Assembly: GCF_029277445.1 (NCBI RefSeq)
Contig: NZ_CP119566.1
Coordinates: 510,501 to 574,500, forward strand
Direction of reading: 5' to 3'
Origin: Pararhizobium qamdonense
Lineage (GTDB): Bacteria > Pseudomonadota > Alphaproteobacteria > Rhizobiales > Rhizobiaceae
DNA length: 64,000 bases
In this document: positions 43,813 through 52,402 of the stretch, in pieces
How the letters are laid out: the number at the start of each line of letters is the position of its first letter
Numbering within the stretch: the first letter of the stretch is position 1
The notes under the pieces: model-generated
Told to the model about the DNA's origin: nothing
Seen by the model: the letters and a program-made list of their open reading frames with translations, nothing else
The model's database searches: none
Translations under genes and position numbers: made by a program

Positions 43813-44262
43813 TTACCTGCACTGACGGCGCGGGCCGTAATTTGGCTGGTAGGTATTGTCGTAAGCGCGGTACGAGCGGTAACGTGCATAGCAGGACTGG
43901 GTGTGCGAGTTGCCATTCGAATAGCGCGGCTGCGATGCGATGGCACCGCCGATGATGGCACCAGCGGCCAGGCCACCGATAATGGCACCGGCATTGTTAT
44001 TCCGGTGACGGCGATAGTCGTTGCGGTAGTAGCCGTGACGGTTGTTGTGGCGGCGGTCCCAGCGGTTGCTATGACGGTTACGGTCCCAGCCGTGGCGGCG
44101 GTGATTGTTGCGGATGATCCGGCGCTCACGATGGTCGCGCACCTGCACGATATCTGTCTGAGCCGTCGCAGCCTTTACCGGCGCGGACGGAAATGCCTGG
44201 GCAGGCGCAAAGCTGGTCAAAGCTGTGACGGCGGAGATGAAGAGTACTGCAAGTTTTCTCAT
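43813..44262 (-). CDS. BA14K-family secreted/surface protein
   Basis: A 149-residue protein: signal peptide ([20 protein letters not shown], cleavage near AQA-FPS, about 23), a very Arg/His/Asn-rich basic middle (about 42-90), a glycine-zipper-like hydrophobic stretch ([20 protein letters not shown], about 90-110), and the BA14K C-terminus [18 protein letters not shown] ... RRQC. The family is named from a Brucella immunoreactive 14-kDa protein with reported lectin-like and surface roles. The ATG has gagga upstream. Confidence 0.88.
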   Translation of the reverse strand: MRKLAVLFISAVTALTSFAPAQAFPSAPVKAATAQTDIVQVRDHRERRIIRNNHRRHGWDRNRHSNRWDRRHNNRHGYYRNDYRRHRNNNAGAIIGGLAAGAIIGGAIASQPRYSNGNSHTQSCYARYRSYRAYDNTYQPNYGPRRQCR

Positions 44263-44457
44263 GAATGTTTCCTCGTTTCACCACAAGAACGGATAGGCTT
44301 GAATTTCGTTCCGTCGCCGTCTTCACCATTTGGTGATCGGATTGGTTGTCTGGACAGCGTTATGGGTGCGGAAAAGCAGAATTGCTTTCAGGGGCCATTT
44401 CAGTCATTCAATGTTTGCTGATCCACCGAATGCGTGAACCTTCCATAGGATTGAAAG

Positions 44458-45099
44458 ATGGATTTCCTGCCGAGCCTGCCGACACTTCTGGCTTTCACCG
44501 CAGCGACGCTGCTGCTCGCGGCGACGCCGGGTCCGGATATGACGCTGTCGATCAGCCGGGCGCTGAGCCAGGGAAAGGCCGCCGCCTTTTTCGTTGTCGT
44601 CGGAACCAGCCTTGGCTGCGTCGTACACACGCTCCTGGTCGCCTTCGGGATCTCGGCGCTGATCACGGCTTCGCCGACAGCCTTCATGATCCTGAAGACA
44701 GGCGGTGCCGCCTATCTGTTCTGGCTGGCGGTGCAGGCGATCCGCTATGGATCGACGCTGACGGTCAAGAAGGTGGATGACACCGGTGCCTCGGCGCTGG
44801 CCAATATATCCACCGGGCTCTGGGTCAATCTGCTCAACCCGAAAGTCATCATCTTCTTTATGACCTTCCTGCCGCAGTTCGTCACCGCCCATGATCCGGC
44901 CGTAACGCAGAAGCTGCTGTTCCTCGGCTTTTTCTTCATCGTGGCGGCGATGCCGGTCAATGTGCTGGTCATCCTGACGGCCGATGGCCTGTCCGGCTGG
45001 CTGCAGCGCCGCAAAAGCGTCATGCGCGGCATCGACTACACGTTTGCCGGCGTCTTTTCGATCTTTGCGGTGAAAATCCTGTTCACGCAGACGCGCTGA
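44458..45099 (+). CDS. LysE/RhtB-family exporter (3 of 3)
   Basis: A 213-residue, six-span LysE-superfamily protein with LLAATPGPDMTLSISRALSQG (about 19-39, shown in part) and WVNLLNPKVIIFFMTFLPQF (about 122-141). The N-terminal PGPDM is the family hallmark. It exports amino acids such as threonine, homoserine or lysine; the true substrate is unknown. It is convergent with the downstream ABC ATPase, 6 bp apart. Confidence 0.85.
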   Translation: MDFLPSLPTLLAFTAATLLLAATPGPDMTLSISRALSQGKAAAFFVVVGTSLGCVVHTLLVAFGISALITASPTAFMILKTGGAAYLFWLAVQAIRYGSTLTVKKVDDTGASALANISTGLWVNLLNPKVIIFFMTFLPQFVTAHDPAVTQKLLFLGFFFIVAAMPVNVLVILTADGLSGWLQRRKSVMRGIDYTFAGVFSIFAVKILFTQTR

Positions 45100-45105
45100 A
45101 CAGGA

Positions 45106-45900
45106 TCAGCCGATCAGCAGCGCATCGTCATCCAGCGTCTGGCCGCGAATCTTGCGGAACATGGCGATGAGATCTTCGACCTGCAGCGTCTTGCGGCTGT
45201 CGCCGGAGACGTCGAGCACCACTTCGCCCGCATGCAACATGATAGTGCGGTGACCGAAATCGAGCGCCTGGCGCATCGAGTGGGTCACCATTAAAGCCGT
45301 CAGCTTGCGCTCGGAGACGATCTTCTGGGTGAGGTTCATGATGAATTCGGCCATGCCGGGATCGAGCGCTGCGGTATGCTCGTCGAGCAGCAGGACTTCG
45401 GAACCGGCGAGCGTCGCCATGACCAGCGAAACCGCCTGCCGCTGGCCGCCGGAGAGCAGGTCCATCCGGTCGCGCATGCGGTTTTCAAGGCCAAGGTTGA
45501 GCTCGGCGATGCGGTCGCGGAAATGTTCGCGGCGCTTGGGGCCAAGGGCCCGTGTCAGCCCCCGGCTTTCGCCGCGCCGTGCGGCCAGCGCCAGGTTTTC
45601 CTCGATCGACAGGGCGCCGCAGCTTCCCGCCAGCGGATCCTGAAAGACACGGGCAACGAGCCCGGCGCGGGCGGCCGTGCCCTTGCGGGTCACGTCTGTA
45701 TTGCCGATGGTCACCTGGCCCGACGCCGGAATGACGTCACCGGCGAGAACCCCGAGCACGGTGGATTTGCCCGCACCATTGGAGCCGATGACGGTCACGA
45801 AGGTGCCTTCCTCGATGGTCAGGCTGACGCCGTTCAGCGCCTGCTTCTGCAGCGGCGTTCCCTTGCCGAAGATCACCTGGATATTGTCGAGCTTGATCAT
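45106..45900 (-). CDS. ABC transporter ATP-binding protein (TrpXYZ-type importer)
   Basis: A 264-residue ATPase with Walker A GSNGAGKST (about 38-46), signature LSGGQRQ, and DEHTAALDPGMA where many homologues have DEPTS. The atypical His in DEHTAALD is characteristic of the TrpZ-like/ABC-type uncharacterised group. Its ATG overlaps the permease stop by 4 bases. Last gene of the SBP-permease-ATPase order. Confidence 0.83.
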   Translation of the reverse strand: MIKLDNIQVIFGKGTPLQKQALNGVSLTIEEGTFVTVIGSNGAGKSTVLGVLAGDVIPASGQVTIGNTDVTRKGTAARAGLVARVFQDPLAGSCGALSIEENLALAARRGESRGLTRALGPKRREHFRDRIAELNLGLENRMRDRMDLLSGGQRQAVSLVMATLAGSEVLLLDEHTAALDPGMAEFIMNLTQKIVSERKLTALMVTHSMRQALDFGHRTIMLHAGEVVLDVSGDSRKTLQVEDLIAMFRKIRGQTLDDDALLIG

Positions 45901-46775
45901 GCGGCACCTCCGCGGCGCAGGCGGGGAAGGACGAGGGCGACCGTGACAAGCGCTGCGGTGACTAGATTGAGGTCGGAGGCCTGCAGGCCCAGGATATCGG
46001 TGGAGAGCGCCAGCTGGATGGCGATGCGATAGAGGATCGAGCCGAGCACACAGCCGATCAGCGCGATCAGGATGCCGCGCGCTCCCAGCAGCGTTTCGCC
46101 GATGATGACGGCCGCTAGGCCGACGACGATGGTGCCGACACCCGAGGTGACATCGGCAAAGCCGTTGGTCTGGGCAAACAGCGCGCCGCCAAGCGCAACC
46201 AGCGCGTTGGAGAGCGCCATGCCGAGATAGATCTGGCGGCTGGTATCAACCCCTTGCGCCCTTGCCATGCGCGCATTGGCGCCGGTTGCCCGCATGGCAA
46301 GACCGGCATCGCTTTCAAGGAAGCGCCAGACGGCAATGACGGCGACGATGACGAGAAGGCCAATGAACAGAGGCCGCACGTAAAAGTCCCGCAGACCGAG
46401 GCCGAAAAAGGGAGACAGCATCGTGTCGGCATTGATCAGCGCGACATTCGGCTTGCCCATGACCCGTAGATTGACGGAGAACAGCGCAATCATCGTCAGG
46501 ATCGAAGCGAGCAGATTGAGAATGCGGAAGCGGACGTTGAGGATGGCGGTGACGATGCCTGCAGCCGCGCCAGCGATCATGGCAACGCCCGAGGCCAGCC
46601 AGGGATTGACGCCGGCGATGATCAGGACGGCTGCAACGGCGGCGCCGAGCGGAAAGGAGCCGTCCACGGTCAGATCGGGAAAATCGAGCACGCGGAAGGC
46701 AAGGAATACACCGATGGCGACGAAGGCATAGACGAGCCCAAGCTCGACTGCTCCCCAGAAGGCAATTTGGCTCAC
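45897..46775 (-). CDS. ABC transporter permease (TrpXYZ-type importer)
   Basis: A 292-residue membrane protein of the branched-chain/TrpY permease group with about eight to nine spans (opening FWGAVELGLVYAFVAIGVF; AQGVDTSRQIYLGMALSNALVALG). The start is a GTG at 46775 with gagga 9 bases upstream. It is separated from the upstream binding-protein gene by 165 bp containing a hairpin, which can reduce expression of the downstream pair. Confidence 0.83.
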   Translation of the reverse strand: MSQIAFWGAVELGLVYAFVAIGVFLAFRVLDFPDLTVDGSFPLGAAVAAVLIIAGVNPWLASGVAMIAGAAAGIVTAILNVRFRILNLLASILTMIALFSVNLRVMGKPNVALINADTMLSPFFGLGLRDFYVRPLFIGLLVIVAVIAVWRFLESDAGLAMRATGANARMARAQGVDTSRQIYLGMALSNALVALGGALFAQTNGFADVTSGVGTIVVGLAAVIIGETLLGARGILIALIGCVLGSILYRIAIQLALSTDILGLQASDLNLVTAALVTVALVLPRLRRGGAA

Positions 46776-46870
46776 CGCTGTCGGTCCTCTTCTTTTTACG
46801 TCTTCAAACCCGCTGCGGCACTCAGGCGCTTTGCAAGGCGCGCCGCCTAACCCAGGTCTTTTTTACAAAT

Positions 46871-46901
46871 GAACCGCCCCCGTATGGAAGGAGGGCGGCT
46901 C
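46871..46901 (-). terminator. Intra-operon attenuator hairpin
   Basis: 9-bp arms gaaccgccc (46871-46879) and gggcggctc (46893-46901, one G-U) lie 40 bases past the binding-protein stop on the minus strand. There is a weak T-tract only, so partial termination is likely, leaving more binding protein than permease/ATPase. Confidence 0.5.
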
Positions 46902-46940
46902 AAAATCAATCGGATTGTGCAAATTTCGGGTGGCTTGGCG

Positions 46941-47894
46941 TTATTCGACAACGCGGGTGGCGCGGTCAAGAACGCTTTGCGGGAAGGTCACGCCCATCTT
47001 GGCAGCTGAACCCTTGTTGATGACTAGGTCGGTGCCGGCGGCAACCTTGACGGCGATATCGCCGGGGTTTTCACCCTTCAGGATGCGAACGACGATATCG
47101 CCGGTCTGCTTACCGACATCGTGATAGTTGAAGCCGAGGGCGGCCACGGCGCCGCGCGATACGGAATCGGTATCGGCGGTGAACAGCGGCAGCTTGGCTT
47201 CGACGGCCACGGCTACAGCACCTTCGAGCGCCGAAATGATCGTGTTGTCGGTGGGGATGTAAATGACGTCGGCACGGCCGACCAGTGCGCGGGCAGCACC
47301 CTGGACTTCGGCCGACTTGGTCGCAGCCGATTCAACCACCGTCAGGCCGGCCTTTTCGGCTTCAGTCTTCAAAACGGCGAGCAGCGATACGGAGTTTGCC
47401 TCGCCGGAATTGTAGAGATAGCCGATCGACTTCACGTTCGGCAGGATTTCCTTGATCAGCGCCACATGTTCGGCAACTGGCGACAGGTCGGACAGGCCGG
47501 TGACGTTGCCGCCGGGCTTGTCCATGTCCTTGATCAGCTGCGCGCCGAGCGGGTCGGACACGGCGGTGAAGACGACCGGGATGTCGCGCGTCGAGGAGAC
47601 GACGGCCTGGGCCGATGGGGTCGAGATCGGCACGATCACATTCGGTGCCTCACCGGCAAACTGGCGGGCGATCTGGGCTGCGGTTGCCGGGTTGCCCTGC
47701 GCGGATTCGTAGAGGAACTTGAGGTTCTCGCCTTCCTTGTAGCCGGCAGCGGCGAGGGTTTCCTTGACCCCGTCACGCACGGCATCGAGCGCCGGATGCT
47801 CGACGATCGCGGTAACCGCAACCGTGACATCTTCCGCACGGGCGGGCAGGGTAAGGGCGGCAGTTGCCGCCAGGGCGATGAGAAGCGAACGCAT
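46941..47894 (-). CDS. ABC transporter substrate-binding protein (TrpX / ABC_sub_bind type)
   Basis: A 317-residue periplasmic protein with signal peptide (MRSLLIALAATAALTLPARA, cleavage near residue 20) and the ABC_sub_bind fold: TAIVEHPALDAVRDGVKETL, VVFTAVSDPLGAQLI, NVTGLSDLSP, IYIPTDNTI. This family imports aromatic amino acids (TrpX in streptococci) or related compounds; the ligand here is unknown. ggagg precedes the ATG. First gene of the three-gene importer. Confidence 0.85.
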   Translation of the reverse strand: MRSLLIALAATAALTLPARAEDVTVAVTAIVEHPALDAVRDGVKETLAAAGYKEGENLKFLYESAQGNPATAAQIARQFAGEAPNVIVPISTPSAQAVVSSTRDIPVVFTAVSDPLGAQLIKDMDKPGGNVTGLSDLSPVAEHVALIKEILPNVKSIGYLYNSGEANSVSLLAVLKTEAEKAGLTVVESAATKSAEVQGAARALVGRADVIYIPTDNTIISALEGAVAVAVEAKLPLFTADTDSVSRGAVAALGFNYHDVGKQTGDIVVRILKGENPGDIAVKVAAGTDLVINKGSAAKMGVTFPQSVLDRATRVVE

Positions 47895-47987
47895 GGGTGT
47901 CCTCCAAGACTGATTTTTAGGCAGTCTTAGGAAGGCTCGAGGTTTAAATCAATCGAATTGCGGACCAGCATCCATCAAATTTGCTGA

Positions 47988-49220
47988 TCAATCCTCACCG
48001 TGATTGGCAATCATCATCGCCTCGAACGCCATGCGGTCGACCTTGCGCATGCGCTCGGAATCGGATTTCAGCTGGCCGCAGGCGGCGAGAATGTCGCGGC
48101 CGCGCGGTGTGCGGATCGGCGAGGCATAGCCGGCCGCATTGATGAAATCGGCAAATTTCTCGATCTGCTCCCATTTCGAACACTGGTAGTTCGTGCCCGG
48201 CCAGGGATTGAACGGGATCAGGTTGATCTTCGCCGGAATGCCCTTCAGCAGGCGCACCAGTTCCTTGGCATCTTCCAGCGTGTCGTTGACGCCTTCGAGC
48301 ATGACATATTCGAAGGTGATGCGGCGGGCATTCGACAGGCCCGGATATTTCCGGCAGGCGTCAAGCAAGTCCTTCAGCGGATACTTCTTGTTGATCGGCA
48401 CCAGCATATCGCGCAGGTCGTCCTTCACCGCATGCAGCGAGATCGCCAGCATGACGCCGATTTCCTCGCCGGTGCGAAAGATTTCCGGAACGATGCCAGA
48501 GGTCGATAGCGTGACGCGGCGCTTCGACAGCGACAGGCCGTCGCCATCGGTCGCGATCAGCAGTGCAGTCTTGACGTTTTCGAAATTGTAGAGCGGCTCG
48601 CCCATGCCCATCATCACCATATTGGTGACCTTGCGGCCCTCATTGGGGACGACGGTGCCGACCGGCGTGTCGCGGTCCGGGAAATCGCCGAGCCGGTCGC
48701 GGGCAAGCAGCAGCTGCGAAAGGATTTCCTCGGCCGTCAGATTGCGCACCAGCTTCTGGGTGCCGGTATGACAGAAGGAACAGGTCAGCGTGCAACCGAC
48801 CTGGCTGGAAACGCACAGCGTGCCGCGGCCTTCCTCGGGGATATAGACCGTTTCAATCTCGACGGGACGGCCGGCACCGCGCGGCGGAAAGCGTAGGAGC
48901 CATTTGCGGGTACCGTCGGTGGAGATCTGCTCCTCGACGATTTCAGGCCGGGCGATGGTGAAATGCTTCTTCAGAAGCTCGCGCATGTCCTTCGACACAT
49001 TGGTCATGTGGTCGAAATCGGAAACGCCGCGCACATAGAGCCAGTTCCAGAGCTGGCTGGAGCGCATCTTGACCTGCTTTGCGGGAACGCCGACATCGGC
49101 GAGCGCCTTGCCCATGTCTTCGCGCGAAAGACCGATCAGCGTCGGCTTTTCGGCTGCGATTGCCGTGCGGACAGCTGCCTTGACGGGACGGTCCAGATCG
49201 AGTGCTTCAGTCGCGGCCAT
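47988..49220 (-). CDS. rlmN: 23S rRNA/tRNA adenine-C2 methyltransferase
   Basis: A 410-residue radical-SAM enzyme. The 4Fe-4S motif is CTLTCSFC (C143, C147, C150); the downstream cysteine in [11 protein letters not shown] is the equivalent of the catalytic residue that forms the methyl-bridged intermediate. It methylates A2503 of 23S rRNA and A37 of some tRNAs, improving decoding. The start at 49220 ([10 protein letters not shown]) gives the usual length; the frame is open to 49388 but without a good site. Confidence 0.95.
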   Translation of the reverse strand: MAATEALDLDRPVKAAVRTAIAAEKPTLIGLSREDMGKALADVGVPAKQVKMRSSQLWNWLYVRGVSDFDHMTNVSKDMRELLKKHFTIARPEIVEEQISTDGTRKWLLRFPPRGAGRPVEIETVYIPEEGRGTLCVSSQVGCTLTCSFCHTGTQKLVRNLTAEEILSQLLLARDRLGDFPDRDTPVGTVVPNEGRKVTNMVMMGMGEPLYNFENVKTALLIATDGDGLSLSKRRVTLSTSGIVPEIFRTGEEIGVMLAISLHAVKDDLRDMLVPINKKYPLKDLLDACRKYPGLSNARRITFEYVMLEGVNDTLEDAKELVRLLKGIPAKINLIPFNPWPGTNYQCSKWEQIEKFADFINAAGYASPIRTPRGRDILAACGQLKSDSERMRKVDRMAFEAMMIANHGED

Positions 49221-49455
49221 TCTCGCCATTTCCCATGTTTGCGATGCGCAAGGCCCGTTCAAGCGCTTTTGCCTGTAGCCGGTTGCGTCAATGCTGAGAT
49301 CAGAATTCGTTTGCCGCGCATCGGGATTGCCAGATACCCCGGGGTCGTCAACGATCCACGCAGCTATCGTCAAGCGGGCCTTTAGCACGGTTTTCGCCCG
49401 GCGTCACCCTCCGGCGCCTCAGGGCAGATCTGCAAAAAGACGACGGCGTCAACGC

Positions 49456-49480
49456 CAAAAGGCCGGATGAACCGGCCTTT
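49456..49480 (-). terminator. Terminator of the IalB-like gene
   Basis: A perfect 10-bp stem (49456-49465 / 49471-49480, aaaaggccgg / ccggcctttt) with a 5-base loop. It lies 27 bases past the ialB-like stop, with the T-run inside the stem on the minus strand. The remaining sequence between 49221 and 49455 shows nothing recognisable. Confidence 0.8.
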
Positions 49481-49507
49481 TGCGATAATGATGGTGTCTG
49501 GCTGCGC

Positions 49508-50011
49508 TTACTTGCAGTTTTCGATCTGCTTCAGTGCAGCCGAAATGCCCGAGAGCGAATAGGAATAGGCCGTCGGCGTGCCCTTGCGGGACTTTGCGGC
49601 AATCGACATCGCCTTGCCGGTCTTCATTGCGGCAACCAGGGCCGGTTCTTCCGCAGCGTTCTCCACCCAGGCGGAGTTGCCCTTGGTGAACATCGTGAAG
49701 TTCTTCGCGTCGATGGTGACGGTAACCTTGGAGTTTTCCTGCAGCGGATAGCCCATCATCGCCTGCGGTTCGTAGGAAATGTTCTGGCCGGGACGCTGCG
49801 ACACGAGGAAGAAGATATCGCCGTGATCGACATTGGCCGGGCTCTTTTCCTTCGGAACCGACAGCACATAGCAGACCTTGCCGGCGCCGGCCTGATAGGA
49901 ATAGGCGCCCCAGGCATTGAACTGCTGAATGCGGGTCGGCGACTGGGCCGAAGCAACGCCGGCAAATGCCAGCACGAGTGCGAGTGCGAGGTTGAGCTTT
50001 CTTACAAACAT
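49508..50011 (-). CDS. Invasion-associated locus B (IalB) family protein
   Basis: A 167-residue periplasmic protein: signal peptide (MFVRKLNLALALVLAFAGVASA, cleavage near residue 22), then an IalB fold with FNAWGAYSYQAGAGKVCYVLS and the C-terminal YSLSGISAALKQIENCK. Two cysteines (about 47 and 166) may pair. IalB is a Bartonella invasion factor; homologues are widespread in Rhizobiales, and the function here is unknown. Site: agga before the ATG. Confidence 0.86.
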   Translation of the reverse strand: MFVRKLNLALALVLAFAGVASAQSPTRIQQFNAWGAYSYQAGAGKVCYVLSVPKEKSPANVDHGDIFFLVSQRPGQNISYEPQAMMGYPLQENSKVTVTIDAKNFTMFTKGNSAWVENAAEEPALVAAMKTGKAMSIAAKSRKGTPTAYSYSLSGISAALKQIENCK

Positions 50012-50455
50012 CTTGTCCTGCCGGTTTCTTGAGCGCCCAAAGCCCGATCAGCATCAGCCGGGCAACGCTTGGTCACGATTTGATTTATTTTGACTTAATT
50101 CAGGTTACTAAACCGTCAACATTCCCTGAACTTACTGCGCTATCCGCTTTAATATGGAACAAAGTACGGCGCAAACCCCGCTCCGGTTTCAAGGCTTCGA
50201 TAACGCGCCTGAACTCTGCGAGCCTGCCTTGATCCACGGTGTACGAAAACCCCAGAGAACGGGTGCTTCGGAAAAATTCCCGAATTCCGTCCGCCATGCA
50301 CGTTTCGCTTGCCGGGCAGCTGCCCGATCAGCCGACGCGTGCCCGGCGTTCGTTTTATGTCACAAAGAATCAGGCAAGAGTTTGACCTTTGGCAAAAGCG
50401 CTGTACCTCTGGTGCAATACTGCAAAAAACAGGGCGGGAGGCCATCAAAAGCGGA
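50012..50455. other. 444-bp divergent intergenic region, ialB-like / sigma factor
   Basis: No gene is supported. A 65-residue minus-strand frame (50100-50297) has no ribosome site or family match. The region must hold the promoters for both flanking genes; no sigma-factor autoregulation motif is clear to me. Confidence 0.5.
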
Positions 50456-51028
50456 ATGAATGTTGAAGTGAGACAGCATTTTACCGCCCTTGCCGTGGCC
50501 GTCGCACGCGATCGTGATCAGACCGCCTTTTCGGAGCTCTTCGACTTTTTCGCGCCACGGCTGAAATCCTTCCTGATGCGGCAGAATGCCGGCGTCACGG
50601 AAGCGGAAGAGGTTGTGCAGGAAGTGATGGTTATCCTGTGGCAAAAGGCGCATCTCTACGATCCGGAAAAGTCCTCGCTTTCGACATGGCTGTTCCGCAT
50701 TGCCCGCAACCGGCGCATCGACGTTGCCCGCCGCCAGCGTAACGGCACGCTGGATGCGCACGAACCGCTGCTGCTGCCCACCGCACCGCCCGCGCCGGAT
50801 CAGTTGATCGAAAGCGAAGATCGCGAACAGATCGTCCGCACGGCGCTGGCAAAGCTGCCCGTCGAGCAGGTGACCCTGATCAGGATGGCGTTTTTCTTTG
50901 GCCAATCGCATTCGGAGATTTCGGCAGCCACCGGCCTGCCGCTGGGGACCGTCAAGTCACGCATCCGCCTTGCGTTCGGCAAGTTGCGGGCCATGCTCGA
51001 AGAGGGCGGGATCGATAGCGCCTATTGA
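50456..51028 (+). CDS. ECF-family RNA polymerase sigma factor (RpoE/ECF11-like)
   Basis: A 190-residue sigma factor with region 2 (about 20-90; FDFFAPRLKSFLMRQ, YDPEKSSLSTWLFRIARNRRID) and region 4 (about 125-182; FGQSHSEISAATGLPLGTVKSRIRLA). It resembles the RpoE-ChrR-type group that responds to singlet oxygen, but no ChrR-like anti-sigma gene follows: the next gene lies on the other strand. The start at 50456 has only gcgga nearby; gggagg is too far (15 bases). Longer starts to 50309 are possible but less family-like. Confidence 0.87.
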   Translation: MNVEVRQHFTALAVAVARDRDQTAFSELFDFFAPRLKSFLMRQNAGVTEAEEVVQEVMVILWQKAHLYDPEKSSLSTWLFRIARNRRIDVARRQRNGTLDAHEPLLLPTAPPAPDQLIESEDREQIVRTALAKLPVEQVTLIRMAFFFGQSHSEISAATGLPLGTVKSRIRLAFGKLRAMLEEGGIDSAY

Positions 51029-51037
51029 ACTCGGTGA

Positions 51038-51415
51038 TCAGCCCGGAAGCTTGTCCTTCAGCGTCTCGTCGGCCTCGATATAATGCTTTTCCTTGATCTG
51101 GCCGCTGATCGCGGCAAAGGCCGCCGTCAAAACGGCGATATCGTCGGAAAAGCCGACGACGGCCAGGACGTCGGGAATGACATCGAACGGCATGACGAAA
51201 TAGGCAAGGGCGCCCAAAAGGATGCCGCGTGTGCGCAGCGGCGTCGCCGGATCCATTGCGCAATAGTAGGCGGCAACCACGTCGCGGCTGAACGGGATCT
51301 GCCGCATCGCCCGTTTCAGGGTCGGCCAGAAACGGCGCTTCACCTTGCGGGCTTTCGCTTCCTGCTCGCTTTCCTCGCCAGGCAGCAAAATCTCGCCGAT
51401 CTTGATGTTATCCAT
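51038..51415 (-). CDS. YkvA-like (DUF1232) membrane protein
   Basis: A 125-residue protein whose DUF1232 core (about 40-80; RDVVAAYYCAMDPATPLRTR, FVMPFDVIPDVLAVVGFSDD) is followed by a charged C-terminus. The family has unknown function and one or two hydrophobic segments. The start at 51415 is preceded by gggac; an ATG at 51436 seven codons upstream is an alternative. Convergent with the sigma gene, about 9 bases apart. Confidence 0.82.
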   Translation of the reverse strand: MDNIKIGEILLPGEESEQEAKARKVKRRFWPTLKRAMRQIPFSRDVVAAYYCAMDPATPLRTRGILLGALAYFVMPFDVIPDVLAVVGFSDDIAVLTAAFAAISGQIKEKHYIEADETLKDKLPG

Positions 51416-51464
51416 CTTGCTTGTCCCATCCGTCATGGAAAATCATATGGTGAGCAGGCCCGCG

Positions 51465-51520
51465 ATTTCAAATGTGTAATTTCAAATGTGCTATTTCAGA
51501 TGCCCTATTTCAGATGCTCG
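51465..51520. repeat. Four 14-bp tandem repeats spanning the pterin dehydratase stop
   Basis: Units at 51465-51478, 51479-51492, 51493-51506 and 51507-51520 (for example atttcaaatgtgta, atttcagatgccct) share the core atttca.atg. The stop codon (51505-51507) of the minus-strand gene lies at the junction of units 3 and 4, so the last codons EHLK plus the stop appear to have been serially copied into the 3' UTR. Confidence 0.85.
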
Positions 51521-51822
51521 GGCATGCGGCCCGCCGCCGCCTTGTCCATCTTCGCGGCGAGCTTGAAGTCTAGTTCGGTTAGCCCTTTCGAATCATGAGT
51601 TGTAAGCGTCACATCGACTTTATTGTAGACATTGAACCATTCCGGGTGATGGTTGAGTTTTTCCGCATTGATCGCACTTTCGGTCATGAAACCGAAAGCT
51701 TCAATGAAGCTCTTGAAACGAAAGGCTTTCCAGATCGACGCGCCGTCCTCGGCAAGCACCCAGCCGTCCATGGAAGACAGGTTTTCGGCAACGGCCTCCT
51801 TGGTGAGCTTTTCCTGTTTCAT
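51505..51822 (-). CDS. phhB: Pterin-4a-carbinolamine dehydratase
   Basis: A 105-residue PCD/DCoH protein with the active-site motif [20 protein letters not shown] (about 54-73; two His of the [E/D]KxxHHP signature) and [15 protein letters not shown] at the C-terminus. It dehydrates the 4a-carbinolamine intermediate to recycle tetrahydropterin; no phenylalanine hydroxylase lies nearby. The ATG has aagggga upstream. The stop lies in a tandem repeat. Confidence 0.93.
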   Translation of the reverse strand: MKQEKLTKEAVAENLSSMDGWVLAEDGASIWKAFRFKSFIEAFGFMTESAINAEKLNHHPEWFNVYNKVDVTLTTHDSKGLTELDFKLAAKMDKAAAGRMPEHLK

Positions 51823-51940
51823 GGGGCTTCCCCTTCCAGATTTTTTTGATGGCGGTAACCGGTTCCAGTTTCAAAACGCAGCGGCCGCAGATAGGTTCAA
51901 CCTTTTCCAGAGCCGCTTGGCCAGAGCCGCTGGGATAGTC

Positions 51941-52402
51941 ATGAAGCCTGTCAGAATTCTCTTCGTCTGTCTCGGCAATATCTGCCGCTCACCCCTCGCT
52001 GAGGGTATTCTTAGGCATGTGGCAGGGGATATTCCGGTGGATGTCGATTCGGCCGGGACGGGCGGGTGGCATATTGGCAATCCGCCGGATCGCCGCTCGA
52101 TCGCCGTCGCGCTGAAGCATGGGATCGATATCGCCTCAGAGCGGTGCCGCAAGGTTCATCCGGGCGATTTCGACGCCTTCGATCTGATCTTTGCGATGGA
52201 CCGCAGCAATCTTGCCGATCTGCGCGCGATGGCTCCACTGCCGGCGCGCCACAAGCTGCACCTGTTTCTCGCCTATACGAAGGGGACCGCAATCGATGTG
52301 CCCGACCCCTATTATGAGGGGCCGGAAGGGTTCGAGACAGTCTACAGCATGCTCTTTGAGGGGTGCAGCTCGCTGGCCGGCACGCTCAGGGAGCGCTCGT
52401 AG
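51941..52402 (+). CDS. Low-molecular-weight protein-tyrosine phosphatase
   Basis: A 153-residue phosphatase with the P-loop VCLGNICRS (active-site cysteine Cys10 in FVCLGNICRSP, CX5R) and the DP loop in VPDPYYEG (catalytic aspartate, about 120). It hydrolyses phosphotyrosine; in bacteria it often regulates exopolysaccharide kinases, but no such gene is near. The start is the MKPVRIL ATG. Its last 61 bases overlap the 3' end of the convergent thpR gene. Confidence 0.9.
   Translation: MKPVRILFVCLGNICRSPLAEGILRHVAGDIPVDVDSAGTGGWHIGNPPDRRSIAVALKHGIDIASERCRKVHPGDFDAFDLIFAMDRSNLADLRAMAPLPARHKLHLFLAYTKGTAIDVPDPYYEGPEGFETVYSMLFEGCSSLAGTLRERS

Noticed and set aside
50100..50297. A 65-codon minus-strand frame with a fairly protein-like composition (MADGIREFFRSTR...)
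   Set aside because: No ribosome site, no family match, in the divergent promoter region; kept only as a weak possibility.
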